Assembly: GCA_046533895.1 (NCBI GenBank)
Contig: JAWDOK010000001.1
Coordinates: 186,001-250,000, forward strand
DNA from: Acidianus hospitalis
GTDB lineage: Archaea > Thermoproteota > Thermoprotei_A > Sulfolobales > Sulfolobaceae
Direction of reading: 5' to 3'
DNA length: 64,000 nucleotides
Shown: piece after piece, positions 34,755-47,840 of the stretch
How positions within the stretch are numbered: the stretch's first letter is position 1
How the letters are laid out: each line of letters begins with the position of its first letter
Translations under genes and position numbers: made by a program
The notes under the pieces: model-generated
Databases searched by the model: none
Told to the model about the DNA's origin: nothing
What the model saw: only the letters and a program-made list of their open reading frames with translations

Positions 34755-35753
34755 TTAAGAATTAAAAACATTTCCAGATTTTACTCTTGAAATACCCTCT
34801 TCCCTTATTCTTTGCAATTCATCATATGTAGCGTTTCTGGAGTTGAATCCAAATTTCTCAAATAAATCTTTTTCAAAATCATACTCTGTATATATTCCAT
34901 ACCTATGAAACTTTTCGTTAGCCTCATCTAAACTTCTTGATCCTGCGACAATTTTATAAATCCCAGATATTTGGGCTAATTTCTTAGGATCTAAGAAAAA
35001 CATAACGGATGACACTGGATTAACGTAAACTTTTCTAGTTCCATTCCTTATTTTAACTTCACCGTATAAGCCATGAAATGCTTCAAAAGGTATTCTAGAA
35101 GCTTCAGTGTTTACTATCTTTAACGCCTCGCCCATTAAATTTGCAACATCATTGTCTATTCCTTTAGAATCCAGTAGTCCACCAATTTTTGCAACTTCAG
35201 AAATTCTTCTTAATATGTATTCGTAATCAAGCTCACCATCGCTACCAGCACCAATAATTCCCAGAATGGACTTTACTTTCAATGAAACTAATGACGCTAA
35301 AGAAATTGAGTCTATTAATGGACTTCCCAATCCTTTTTCGCCTCCATTAGCTAAAACGTCTCCTCCTGCATCAACTCCTATAACTAGGTCAAATTTCTCT
35401 TTATCTATAAGGTCGTTTAAGGCCTCTGACATTCCTATGTCTCCACCTTTATTACATATTGCAAAGCCATAATCATTGACTACTTTTAAGACTCTCATCA
35501 ATTGGGGTACTACTTTTAGATCTCCCCTTATTGCATAAGAGTTAGAGCGTACTTTGTAAACATAATCATTTATTTCTTCAAAATTAACCAGATCTTCCTT
35601 ACAGATTGGCCCAGGTAATGGATCTTCTACGTATCTCTCCCAAACTACTGCCCCTAATTTGACTTCATAACCTAACCTTTTGTAATACACGTAAGGCAAA
35701 AGAGCCGATAAAATATCTCCGCCACCGCCTATTCCAAAAACGAAAGCCTTCAT
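34755..35753 (-). CDS. DUF1152 family protein
   Basis: The 332-residue archaeal DUF1152 protein begins MKAFVFGIGGGGDILSALL, a nucleotide-binding-like glycine loop. I choose ATG 35753 because the conserved part begins there and a box gtataaag lies about 28 bases upstream; the frame extends to 35870 without family similarity. VIGVDAGGDVLANG and GIIGAGSDGELD are further family blocks. Function unknown. Confidence 0.85.
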   Translation of the reverse strand: MKAFVFGIGGGGDILSALLPYVYYKRLGYEVKLGAVVWERYVEDPLPGPICKEDLVNFEEINDYVYKVRSNSYAIRGDLKVVPQLMRVLKVVNDYGFAICNKGGDIGMSEALNDLIDKEKFDLVIGVDAGGDVLANGGEKGLGSPLIDSISLASLVSLKVKSILGIIGAGSDGELDYEYILRRISEVAKIGGLLDSKGIDNDVANLMGEALKIVNTEASRIPFEAFHGLYGEVKIRNGTRKVYVNPVSSVMFFLDPKKLAQISGIYKIVAGSRSLDEANEKFHRYGIYTEYDFEKDLFEKFGFNSRNATYDELQRIREEGISRVKSGNVFNS

Positions 35754-35884
35754 ATTACTTAAAATACTTTTTGGCACTTTATACTTTTTACAACTATATG
35801 CTAAGCTAAAATAATAAGCTCTAGACTTAGCATGTATTATTTGAGTCCTTACTTTAAACTTAAAGGTCATAATTTTACGATTGA

Positions 35885-36415
35885 GTGGTTGAGTTGAGCA
35901 TTGAATCGAATTATAGTAATAATGTTAGCTCAACAGAGGAAATTAAAGTAGGTCATGCTTTGGCTCATATAGTTGCTGCTGCATCAATAGTTGAAGAAAT
36001 AGAAGGAGAATTACCAGAAGTAAATGACACTGTAAGAAAATACGCAGATGATTGGATAATGGAAATGGCGCCCATAGATTATTATCCAGGCTTGGCTGAA
36101 ATGTTAGGTTGTAGGATAAAAAAGAAATTAACACAAGTGTTTGACGAAATAACAGAAGAAGAATTGGCTACAACTCTTGATGATGTGATAGAGTTAAAAA
36201 GAGCATTAGATAATGGGGAAATAATTTATAATTATGCTGATATAGAAGTTAGAGTCGAAAGGCTTTTGAGAGCACTTGGCGTAGAAATTAACGATTTTGC
36301 TTCAGTTTTAGATACGCCAGACTTTTATTTAAAGCTAAGAAGATTATTAGCAATACTCGTAGTTGCAATAGGAATATCCTCAGTGAGGACAAAATGGATA
36401 GCGGAATCTCAATAA
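35885..36415 (+). CDS. Hypothetical helical protein paired with C2H2 gene
   Basis: The 176-residue acidic, almost fully helical protein is not recognised. GTG 35885 is used; a TTG three codons downstream is possible. Its 3' end overlaps the C2H2 zinc-finger gene by 22 bases, so the products probably work together. No catalytic motif or membrane segment clearly seen, although residues 150-165 (LLAILVVAIGISSV) are hydrophobic. Confidence 0.65.
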   Translation: MVELSIESNYSNNVSSTEEIKVGHALAHIVAAASIVEEIEGELPEVNDTVRKYADDWIMEMAPIDYYPGLAEMLGCRIKKKLTQVFDEITEEELATTLDDVIELKRALDNGEIIYNYADIEVRVERLLRALGVEINDFASVLDTPDFYLKLRRLLAILVVAIGISSVRTKWIAESQ

Positions 36416-36708
36416 CTGCTGAAAAGTTAATAGAGTTAACAGTCAAAAAAGCATCTTTGATAAGTGTAAAAGAAGATGAAATTGTAAGAGCAGTAGGTTA
36501 TTCATCAAAAGATATGGCTGAGAGAGTAATTGATAAAGTATCATTTTGGCTATCCTATGAACAAAATCATTTACTTTACTGTAAATTATGTAACAAAGGT
36601 CCTTTTACTAAAAGAGGTTTATTTTTACATCTAACGAGAGTTCATAGAATGGAAATAAAGGCAATGTTAGAAGACGAATTAAAAAGAGAAATAAAAGCAC
36701 TCATTTAA
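36394..36708 (+). CDS. Small C2H2 zinc-finger protein
   Basis: The 104-residue protein has a classical C2H2 finger C63-x2-C66-x12-H79-x4-H84 (CKLCNKGPF to HLTRVH) after a helical N-terminus, which could be a DNA-binding or dimerisation part. Such single-finger proteins are known in Sulfolobales and their viruses. It overlaps the upstream helical gene, suggesting a joint regulatory unit. Confidence 0.8.
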   Translation: MDSGISITAEKLIELTVKKASLISVKEDEIVRAVGYSSKDMAERVIDKVSFWLSYEQNHLLYCKLCNKGPFTKRGLFLHLTRVHRMEIKAMLEDELKREIKALI

Positions 36709-37832
36709 ATTTTACTTAAAGCTTGATCTAAATCTTCTATTAGGTCTTCAACATCTTCTATTCCCACAGACAATCTTAGTAAAGAATCGTTAATTCCTAT
36801 TATCTTCCTCTCCTCTAAACTCAAGGTTCTATGACTCATTGTGGGTGGATGAGAAATTAAGGAGTTAACGCCACCCAAGCTCTGTGCAGGAATTATCACC
36901 TTAGTTGATCTCATTACCTTGAGGGCCTCGTCCCTACCCCCTCTGACTTCAAAGCTAACTACCCCGCCAAAGCCTTTAAGGACTTTTCTAGCTATTTCGT
37001 AATCTGGATGAGACTTTAACCCTGGATAATATACTTTAGTAACTTTCGGGTGATCTTCTAGAAATTCAGCTATCTGTTCAGCATTCCTATTTATAACGTC
37101 CATTCTAACCTTTAGAGTTTTCATTCCCCTTATTACTAGATAAGCTGGAAAAGGTTCTAAAGAAGTTCCCAAGGTTCTCCTCATTAAGTCAATGTTCTTC
37201 ATAAGTACTTCTTTACCTGCTGAAAGGCCCGCTATAACGTCATTATGTCCTGCAATAAATTTGGATGCACTATGTATAACTATATCCGCTCCAAATTCTA
37301 TTGGCTTTTGATTTATTGGAGTAGCAAAAGTCGAATCTACAACTAGGATACTATTATTTTCTTTAGCAATTTTTGACAATTCTGGTAAGTTGATAACTCG
37401 AAGTAAAGGATTAGTTATACTCTCTACAAATATTACGTCAAAATGAGATCTTTTTGCGGCCTCTAGTAAGTTTTCATTTCCAGGTTTACTAATAGTTACT
37501 TTAACTCCCCAGTTTGCCAAGAAATCTTTACAAAAACGCAAGCTTCTACCAAACATGTCCATGGTTACTAGTAACGACTTTCCTGGAGTAAGCAAAGTAA
37601 AAAGAGTTGTAGTAATTGCTCCCATTCCAGAAGAGAACGCAATACCCATTTCTGCTCCTTCAAGTTCAGCTATCTTCTTGCCTAGCTCTAGAGTTGTAGG
37701 ATTTGCTTCTCTTGAATACCTAAATTTCTCTCCTTCTGGGAACATAAAAGCTACTGTTTGGTAAATTGGTGTAGTAATTGCTTTAGTTGAATCTTCAATA
37801 TCTTCTTTTACAGCCTTAGTTGAGTCTTTCAC
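36705..37832 (-). CDS. Cystathionine gamma-synthase/lyase family PLP enzyme
   Basis: The 375-residue Cys/Met metabolism PLP enzyme: FSSGMGAI, SRSLRF-type substrate loop, VVDSTFATP, and the PLP lysine in HSASKFIAGH. It may act as cystathionine gamma-synthase, gamma-lyase or O-acetylhomoserine sulfhydrylase; sequence alone does not decide. Start GTG 37832 has a strong Shine-Dalgarno ggaggtg (37845-37839) six bases upstream, inside the homoserine kinase gene, which it overlaps by 17 bases. Homoserine kinase in the same operon points to homoserine metabolism. Confidence 0.9.
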   Translation of the reverse strand: MKDSTKAVKEDIEDSTKAITTPIYQTVAFMFPEGEKFRYSREANPTTLELGKKIAELEGAEMGIAFSSGMGAITTTLFTLLTPGKSLLVTMDMFGRSLRFCKDFLANWGVKVTISKPGNENLLEAAKRSHFDVIFVESITNPLLRVINLPELSKIAKENNSILVVDSTFATPINQKPIEFGADIVIHSASKFIAGHNDVIAGLSAGKEVLMKNIDLMRRTLGTSLEPFPAYLVIRGMKTLKVRMDVINRNAEQIAEFLEDHPKVTKVYYPGLKSHPDYEIARKVLKGFGGVVSFEVRGGRDEALKVMRSTKVIIPAQSLGGVNSLISHPPTMSHRTLSLEERKIIGINDSLLRLSVGIEDVEDLIEDLDQALSKI

Positions 37833-38745
37833 TTTTTACACCTCCAGCTATTTGAGCCAAAATAAAATTGCATGCAAGCCCAAAGGCTTTACAAACTTCA
37901 AGGCTCTCAACCTTTATTTTATCAAGGTTAGTGTTATCGTCATAGAGCACCAAGACTGTTGGTCCTGCACCGCTAACACAACTACCTATGGCGTCATTCT
38001 TCAACGCAATTTCTTTAATTTTCTTATAGTGAGGATAGAGAGGCTCCCTCGCAACCTCAACTATTTCATCGTTTAACCCTTGTTTTATCAATTCTTTATC
38101 TCCTTTAATAAAGCCTAAAATTAGCGACGATAGATATCTGGAATTTTTAACATAAAGCGAAAGGTCTACCTTACTAGGCAACATTTCTCTAGCTTTTTTT
38201 GTTTTGCCTTCCCTCTCACCTTGGGGGGAAATTAATAGGATCTTAAAATCTAAATTAACAGGGATTTTTTCTACTTTTACAGGAGAAACCGAGGTTACAG
38301 CAATTATTCCGCCATATACACTAGCTGCTACATTATCAGGGTGAGGAGAGCCAGAAGAAGCCTGTTCTCCGAACATCGAATATTTTACCATCTCTTCTTG
38401 GGTCAACTTAAGCTCAAAAAGCTCGTTAACTGCCGCTATGGCAGCAACAGAAGAGGCACCACTACTGCCTAAACCTAAGCCAAAAGGAATTCCCTTATTT
38501 ATCTCGATTTCTATTCCTTCGTCTATTCCCTTTTCTTGAAGAAGAATTTTTGTAGCTAATCCCGCAGAATTTTTCTCTGGATCTAAAGGAATCTTGGGAT
38601 TATTACTCTTGATTATTATTTTTCCCTTCTCCTCGATAGTTCTCGCAATTACTATGTCCTTGAAAGCGGTATGAGCCATGGATAAAATATCAAATCCAGG
38701 GCCCAAATTAGCGGAACTTGAGTAAGCCTCTGCTTTTGCTGACAT
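37816..38745 (-). CDS. thrB: Homoserine kinase (GHMP family)
   Basis: The 309-residue enzyme phosphorylates homoserine for threonine synthesis. Seen: ATP loop PFGLGLGSSGASS, AYSSSANLGPGFD near the start and CVSGAGPTVLVL at the end. I choose ATG 38745 (MSAKAEAY) because TTAAAT (38772-38767) is 24-25 bases upstream; an ATG six codons earlier is possible. It is upstream of the Cys/Met PLP enzyme. Confidence 0.93.
   Translation of the reverse strand: MSAKAEAYSSSANLGPGFDILSMAHTAFKDIVIARTIEEKGKIIIKSNNPKIPLDPEKNSAGLATKILLQEKGIDEGIEIEINKGIPFGLGLGSSGASSVAAIAAVNELFELKLTQEEMVKYSMFGEQASSGSPHPDNVAASVYGGIIAVTSVSPVKVEKIPVNLDFKILLISPQGEREGKTKKAREMLPSKVDLSLYVKNSRYLSSLILGFIKGDKELIKQGLNDEIVEVAREPLYPHYKKIKEIALKNDAIGSCVSGAGPTVLVLYDDNTNLDKIKVESLEVCKAFGLACNFILAQIAGGVKSERLN
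37839..37845 (-). promoter_or_regulatory. Shine-Dalgarno deciding the PLP-enzyme start
   Basis: GGAGGTG lies six bases upstream of GTG 37832. It is within the homoserine kinase coding end and supports translation of the second gene of an operon from an internal ribosome-binding site. Confidence 0.65.
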
Positions 38746-38794
38746 AGCTAAAAATATGTACATTACATTTAAGGTTTTTCAGATTTGTGTATTC

Positions 38795-40411
38795 TTAAAA
38801 AATTCCATTTAGGAATTTGAAAGCCTCCTTATTTCTTACGATTACGAATAACTTTTCCTTGCCTAATTCCTTTCCTTCTTTAAGATATCCTTCTGGTGCA
38901 AACACTTTCGCCTTACCTAGAAAGTTCAACACAGTCGAAGGAGACTTCAATTTTACTGATGGATTTCTATTAAATTTGCTTAATCCTAGCCAATCAAAAT
39001 ATCCAACTTCATCTCCCTCTCCTTGTTCTAGAATTCTTCTTTCTATTAAATAGTCATAATTATTCGGAGTACAGAATAATGAACTAACAACTACTATATC
39101 TCCTATGCCCTTCTCTAAAGCCTTACAAGAAACTTGTGAGCCTAAATAAATTTTTCTTACGTTCAAGTTATCAAATCTTTTATCTTCTTCTCCTATTAAT
39201 GTAATTCTCATGTCCTTTCTCTTTATTATAACTTCAACTTTATCCCCTTCTTTTAACTCTGTGCCTGGCTCAAGCCCAATAAAACCGTCGGCCAAAGAAA
39301 AGCTACCTACCATATAGCTATCAAAAGGAATAGGTATTGCAAATCCTTGTACTAAGTATACTGGAATATATGTGAATCTCTTTTTATCAGCCTTAACTGG
39401 AAGTAATAATTGTGCATATTCAGTTTCTTCCGTCGTATTTTCTTCTCCCTTCATTAGCGATAAGTAGTTTCTAATTACTCTATCGTAAATCATGATCGTA
39501 GATACAATATTACCAGGAAGTCCAAAGACCGGCTTTCCTTTAAATTTCCCTAATAATGTAGGTTTCCCTGGCTTAAACTTTAGTCCATGAACTATTATTT
39601 CTCCTTTCTCTCTAATTATTTGGTGAACAAGGTCTTTTTCTCCTGCGCTTGTACCACCAGTTATGATTATCACATCTGCAATCTCACTAGCCTCTTCAAG
39701 GGCTTCTTCAATTTTATCTTTATCATCTCCTACGACTTTATGACCTACTACATTGTATCCATCATTTTTAAGCCTTGAAATAAGGAAATGAAGATTGCTT
39801 TCGTATATTTTTCCAGGCTGTAACTCTTTACCAGGCTCTATTAGTTCATCTCCAGTTGAGATTACGTAAACTGAAGGTGGTTCATAAACTTTTACTTTGC
39901 CTATTCCAGCAGAAGCTAGGAACGCAATTTTTTCAGGAGTAATTTTTTCTCCTTTATAAAGTATCTGCGTACCTCTTGGCATATCGCTACCTATCCATGC
40001 TATATTTGTTCCAAAGTTTAGCTTTTTAGGGATCTCAACGTATTCTCCTTCAATTTTAGTTTCCTCAATTTTTATAACCGCATCTGCACCTTTTGGGATC
40101 ATAGCTCCAGTATCAACTTCAACTGCTTCATTATCGGAAATTTCAATTTTTTTATATTCTCCAATATTTATTTTTCCTATTATCTTGAATTTTCCTGGAG
40201 TGAAAGAAGATTTTACAGCAAAACCATCAACAGTTGATCTAGAAAACGGAGGTAAGTCTATAGGAGAATAAACATCCTCAGCAGATATTTTATTAAGGGC
40301 ATCTGTTATTTCAATCTCTTTTATCCTCCTTTCTGGAGGAACTTTAGATACAAATAAGGAAATTGCTTCTTGTGCAGATAAAAGAGAATCTTCGGGTAAA
40401 ATGGGTCTCAT
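38795..40411 (-). CDS. moeA: Molybdopterin molybdenumtransferase MoeA with C-terminal extension
   Basis: The 538-residue protein inserts molybdenum or tungsten into adenylylated molybdopterin. MoeA blocks are clear: LPPFSRSTVDGFA, TGGTSAGEKD and GLPGNIVST. Residues about 405-538 form an additional domain resembling a shortened periplasmic-binding-protein-like domain found fused to some archaeal MoeA proteins. A TATA-like ttataagtta lies about 26 bases upstream of ATG 40411. Confidence 0.9.
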   Translation of the reverse strand: MRPILPEDSLLSAQEAISLFVSKVPPERRIKEIEITDALNKISAEDVYSPIDLPPFSRSTVDGFAVKSSFTPGKFKIIGKINIGEYKKIEISDNEAVEVDTGAMIPKGADAVIKIEETKIEGEYVEIPKKLNFGTNIAWIGSDMPRGTQILYKGEKITPEKIAFLASAGIGKVKVYEPPSVYVISTGDELIEPGKELQPGKIYESNLHFLISRLKNDGYNVVGHKVVGDDKDKIEEALEEASEIADVIIITGGTSAGEKDLVHQIIREKGEIIVHGLKFKPGKPTLLGKFKGKPVFGLPGNIVSTIMIYDRVIRNYLSLMKGEENTTEETEYAQLLLPVKADKKRFTYIPVYLVQGFAIPIPFDSYMVGSFSLADGFIGLEPGTELKEGDKVEVIIKRKDMRITLIGEEDKRFDNLNVRKIYLGSQVSCKALEKGIGDIVVVSSLFCTPNNYDYLIERRILEQGEGDEVGYFDWLGLSKFNRNPSVKLKSPSTVLNFLGKAKVFAPEGYLKEGKELGKEKLFVIVRNKEAFKFLNGIF

Positions 40412-40434
40412 AAAAAATATAATGCAAAAATAAC

Positions 40435-40712
40435 TTATAACGTTATGAGAGAAGCTTGTTGTAACTGTTCTAATACGGCAGTTACGGGATCTTTTAATTG
40501 GTCGAACTCTATGTTTGCTTCTTTACTAATTTCATCTATTATTTGAGTTACGGTCTTACTTCCGTCACACATAGCCCATATATAATAAGCTATCGGAGCA
40601 ACTTCGAATATTTTGTCGTCAGAAACTTTTATTATATAGTTATCTCCATCTTCTGCCTTATCTATGAATTCTCCTACTTTTTGAGGTTTTTTATCCTTAA
40701 TTTCGTCGAAAT

Positions 40713-40716
<4 letters not shown>
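40435..40716 (-). CDS. PqqD-like peptide-binding protein
   Basis: The 93-residue PqqD-like domain (RRE-type fold) has VGEFIDKAEDGDNYII and EVAPIAYYIWAMCDGSKTVTQIIDEI. Such domains bind leader peptides of modified peptides or act alone. No radical SAM partner or precursor peptide is visible nearby. Its start overlaps the SSB stop by four bases (ATGA). Confidence 0.82.
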
Positions 40717-41141
<425 letters not shown>

Positions 41142-41395
41142 GTGTCCCGACTCACGAGATTTGTTAATATATCCTTATTATAGGAATATTTAAATCTTGT
41201 GTAGACCTTATTTTAGTTGAATACTAATGTTCTTTTCAAAAAATTTGATCTAAATGAGAAAATTTTACTTTTAAATTCTTCTGTCTCCATCATTGACAGT
41301 TTATTTTAAATATAACAGCTAAATGAGTCTCTTAATGTAATAATAATTTGAGGCTATTTTCTTAACCTTTCTTTATAAGCTATGAAATACAATTC

Positions 41396-42555
<1,160 letters not shown>

Positions 42556-42559
<4 letters not shown>

Positions 42560-43914
42560 CTGGATTTCTAATAGGAATAGATTATGATGATCCCATAGTT
42601 AAATATAGGGGAGACAGGATTCTTTATACATTAAAGAAAATATCGGGAAAAGACTCTAATATAGATCCAGACTTTCTAGTTGATACATATTATGTACACT
42701 ATTTACCTTTGCCAATTTTAAAGTCAAAATCGGAAATTTCTCAAGGAGATGCAATAAAATATGCACTACTTGATATGACTCTGTCTTCAGATCTTGTATT
42801 AAAGAATAGGAATTACTCTATAGCCAATTCAGCAGTAAGCATGGCATTGTCAGTAAGTTATATTCAGAATTTAATAGAGGAATTGGAAAGAATAAGAAGA
42901 ACTTCACAATCTGCAGAAGAAAGAGAAGCAGCGGAACAAATACTCAACGGTTTAATGAAAGGTTCACAAGGAAAAGAAGGCGGAGAACAAAAAGAACAAC
43001 AAGGTCAAACAACCGATGCTACTAAGAAGCTTTTGAAGCAAGTTCATGAGAAAGCCCTTTCTAAGGCAGCAGAGGATGCTAATGCAGTTAGAAGTATGCA
43101 AAGGATAGTAGGAGGTAACGGAGCGGGAACTGGAAGCGTGCTTAACTTTGAAGGTGATGTGCATGAAGTATTAAGATTAGCTAGGAACACCGAAATAAAG
43201 AAAATCCTTGAATTCTTAAGCGGAATACCTAAATTAGGAAGCTTGACTAAAAAGAAGACTACCAGATATTCAAAAGGAGAATTATATGGCTATGAAGAAG
43301 GTTCAGACTTAGAAAGAATAGTGCCATCAGAGTTAGCCATGCCAGAAGACCTATTTTACGTTAAATTAGCCGAAAGTCAATTATTGCTTTACCAAAAACA
43401 AATTAAGGAAAGCTTAGGTCCAATTTACTTATTACTTGACAAATCTGGTAGTATGGATGGAGAAAAGATCTTGTGGGCAAAGGCTGTAGCTTTAGCCCTA
43501 TATAGTAGGGCAAGGAGAGAAAACAGGGACTTCTATTTAAGGTTTTTCGATAATATTCCTTATCCTCTAATAAAGGTTATAAAGAATGCTAAAAGCAAGG
43601 ACGTAATAAAGATGATTGAATATATAGGAAAAATAAGGGGTGGAGGAGGCACTGATATAAGTAGGTCAGTAATTTCTGCTTGTGAAGATATTAAGGAAGG
43701 CCATGTTAAAGGCGTCAGTGAAGTAATAATCCTAACTGACGGAGAAGATAAGATAGCTGAGACTACAGTAAGGAGATCTTTGAAAGATGCCAACGCTACA
43801 TTAATAAGTGTAATGATTAGAGGAGATAATGCTGACTTAAGAAGAATATCTGACACTTACCTAGTAGTATATAAATTAGATCAAAATGATTTACTTAAAG
43901 TAGTTGAAGCCTAA
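42556..43914 (+). CDS. VWA-domain protein, partner of MoxR ATPase
   Basis: The 452-residue protein has a C-terminal von Willebrand factor A domain with MIDAS motif DKSGS at 295-299, later GGGGTD and LTDGEDK. The N-terminal half contains a charged, glutamine-rich linker (QGKEGGEQKEQQGQ). It follows the MoxR gene and very probably forms a complex with it. Target unknown. Confidence 0.9.
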
Positions 43915-43915
43915 A

Positions 43916-44278
43916 TCACTTTTTGGGACTCTCGTTTTTAATTTTTTCCAAGTAGTTTCTTATAAATTCTAAATCTGAGTACATGTCTTCTGGAGTTGTC
44001 TTTATCCACATTAGACCTCCAGCAGCATCTTCTATTGATCCTTTTATTTTTAGATCTTTTACTCTATCCTTCCAGTTAAATGGAATCTTTGATATAATAT
44101 GAACGTAAAGATCACCATCTAACCTTAAGTGAACCTTTCCCCACATTATATCTCCGATCTTATACTCAACTTCTTTCCCAAATGGTGGTCTTCCAGGTCT
44201 CTCAGAAACTTCGTACCAATTACCTACTGTAGCCCCAAGTTTCTTTAGTGCTTCAACTATTTTATTCTCCTCACTCAT
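43916..44278 (-). CDS. sdhD: Succinate dehydrogenase subunit D
   Basis: The small 120-residue fourth subunit of the Sulfolobales-type succinate dehydrogenase; no membrane segment. I take ATG 44278 (MSEENKIVEAL), which overlaps the sdhC stop as ATGA and has a GGGGGT Shine-Dalgarno upstream. The frame continues upstream to 44398 within sdhC, which I regard as unused. Assignment rests on position and on the known sdhABCD order. Confidence 0.82.
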   Translation of the reverse strand: MSEENKIVEALKKLGATVGNWYEVSERPGRPPFGKEVEYKIGDIMWGKVHLRLDGDLYVHIISKIPFNWKDRVKDLKIKGSIEDAAGGLMWIKTTPEDMYSDLEFIRNYLEKIKNESPKK

Positions 44279-45150
44279 TGTATTACCCCCTTCTTTCTTA
44301 ATACTTCCTGTGCTAATTTGCTTATTCCTAATTCCTCGGCAGAAAATCCAAATGCTAGCCCTAATAGTTGTGTTATATAGATTGCTGGCAAAGTCCAAGA
44401 TAAGTTGAATTCGTTTTTAACCTTTAATTGTGTAACATCAAGTTGCAAGTGACATAGGCTACAAGGGTGAACCAATATATCTGCATTCTGAGATTTTGCT
44501 GAGTTTAACACATTATATGCTAGCTTTAGTCCAACTTTGGGATTACTACCCATTAATGGGAATCCGCAACACGCCGTAGCCATTGGGAACTTTACTGGAG
44601 TTGCTCCAGTAGCAGCTATTAAATCTTCCATACTGTGAGGGTTAAAGGATGGTTCGAAGCCCATTATTTGCTCCGGTCTTAGCATTTGACAGCCATAATA
44701 TGCTCCAACTCTTAATCCGGTTAATGGTTTCTTTACTGCCTTCTTTATTTTTTCTAATCCTACGTCCCTTACTAAAACCCAAACTATATGCTCCGCAGTT
44801 GCTTTTCCTGAGTAGCTTATATTTGCTTCCTTCAATTTTTTATCTACTTCTTTTCTTAAATCCTTATTTTCATTGTATTTATATGCCGCAAGTCTATGAC
44901 TTTGTAAACAAACGCTGCAAGGGGTAACCATTTTATCCATGCCCATTCTTTCTACGGTGGAAAGATTCCTTAAATTGAGTGCAACGTGAGCTTTTTCGTT
45001 ATACTCGTCTAAGAATCCGCCGCCACAACAGTTCCAATCCTCCACTTCTACAAGTTCTAGACCTAAAACTTCGGCAACTTTTTTCGTTGCTATATCGACG
45101 TCTTTAGATAATCCGTGAGTTGCACACCCAGGATAATATGCTACCTTCAT
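44275..45150 (-). CDS. sdhC: Succinate dehydrogenase subunit C (CCG-domain, non-membrane)
   Basis: The 291-residue protein has two cysteine-rich CCG motifs (NCCGGG and ACCGFP) with preceding PGC and HPCSLC segments, as in HdrB and the SdhC/E subunit of archaeal complexes that bind an unusual Fe-S centre. It replaces the usual haem-binding membrane anchor. ATG 45150 is chosen because GGTGAG lies directly before it; GTG 45159 would overlap sdhB. Confidence 0.9.
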   Translation of the reverse strand: MKVAYYPGCATHGLSKDVDIATKKVAEVLGLELVEVEDWNCCGGGFLDEYNEKAHVALNLRNLSTVERMGMDKMVTPCSVCLQSHRLAAYKYNENKDLRKEVDKKLKEANISYSGKATAEHIVWVLVRDVGLEKIKKAVKKPLTGLRVGAYYGCQMLRPEQIMGFEPSFNPHSMEDLIAATGATPVKFPMATACCGFPLMGSNPKVGLKLAYNVLNSAKSQNADILVHPCSLCHLQLDVTQLKVKNEFNLSWTLPAIYITQLLGLAFGFSAEELGISKLAQEVLRKKGVIQ

Positions 45151-45151
45151 C

Positions 45152-46099
45152 TTACTCACCCATTATTTTCCTAATTTGTTCCATATCTTTCACCTTCTTT
45201 TGTGTAACTAATGCATATCTTAACTTCCCATTCTGCATTGCATAAATCATATCTGTTATCGCTGTTAATAATCCGTAAGTTGAAATATACACTTTTGCTT
45301 CTTCAATTTTTCCAGATTCTTCTATACTTTTGACAATTGCTTCAGCGTGTTTTTCGCCAGTTAAAGCTACAGGCGTTTTTTCTCTTAAGAACTTAGTGTA
45401 AGCTCTTGTTTTCTTTATAGTAGTAACGGGCTCAATATCTCTTGGGCAAACGTTGAAACATTGATAACAATAGGTACACCTCCAAGCACTATCAATTAAT
45501 ATCTTTAATCTCTCATCAAATATTGTATCTCTAGGATCCGCTAGGAATCTATAACCTTTAGCGTGCGCTGCAGGGCCCAAAAACTCGGGATCATTCTTTA
45601 CAGATGGACAAGCTGATACGCATAATCCGCACCATATGCACTGTTCAAACTTCCATAGCTCTCTCTGATCTTCTGGTTTTAATCTATGTTCAGCTTTACC
45701 TTCTAATACTTCCTTTGAAGGATAGAGCCTTGGCTTAACTTTAAACATTCTATTGTAAAAGTCGGTCCAATCTACTACCAGGTCCTTTGTTACTGGGAAG
45801 AAATCCATTGGTTCTATTGTAATCTCGTTTTTACCATATTTCCTTACCATATCTAAAGCTAATGTTTTGCAAGCTAACCTAGGTTCGCCATTGATTTTCA
45901 TTCCACAACTTCCGCAAACAGCCATATGACAGGATGCTCTATATGCTAAAGTAGGATCTTGTTCAGTCTTTATTCTTCTTAATACTTCAGTCATTTGCGT
46001 AAATCTGTCTACCTTTAGTTTGTATTCTTGCCACCAACTTCCCTTTTCCTTTGAAAATCTTTTTATTTTTACAACAATTTCCTTCTCTTCTTCGCTCAT
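45152..46099 (-). CDS. sdhB: Succinate dehydrogenase iron-sulfur subunit
   Basis: The 315-residue SdhB has the [2Fe-2S] ligands in SCHMAVCGSC, then CIWCGLCVSACP and CTYCYQCFNVCP for two more clusters. It passes electrons from SdhA towards the membrane quinone. It starts two bases after the sdhA stop, and is preceded by a GGGTG Shine-Dalgarno. Confidence 0.95.
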   Translation of the reverse strand: MSEEEKEIVVKIKRFSKEKGSWWQEYKLKVDRFTQMTEVLRRIKTEQDPTLAYRASCHMAVCGSCGMKINGEPRLACKTLALDMVRKYGKNEITIEPMDFFPVTKDLVVDWTDFYNRMFKVKPRLYPSKEVLEGKAEHRLKPEDQRELWKFEQCIWCGLCVSACPSVKNDPEFLGPAAHAKGYRFLADPRDTIFDERLKILIDSAWRCTYCYQCFNVCPRDIEPVTTIKKTRAYTKFLREKTPVALTGEKHAEAIVKSIEESGKIEEAKVYISTYGLLTAITDMIYAMQNGKLRYALVTQKKVKDMEQIRKIMGE

Positions 46100-46100
46100 T

Positions 46101-47801
<1,701 letters not shown>

Positions 47802-47840
47802 GTCTCTAAATTTTTTAAAAGGATTAAAAAGCGTTTAATC

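Noticed and set aside
41142..41395. Search for a small gene or C/D sRNA between ssb and the MoxR gene
   Set aside because: Only promoter-like AT boxes; an isolated AATGATGG on the minus strand is not followed by CTGA at guide distance.
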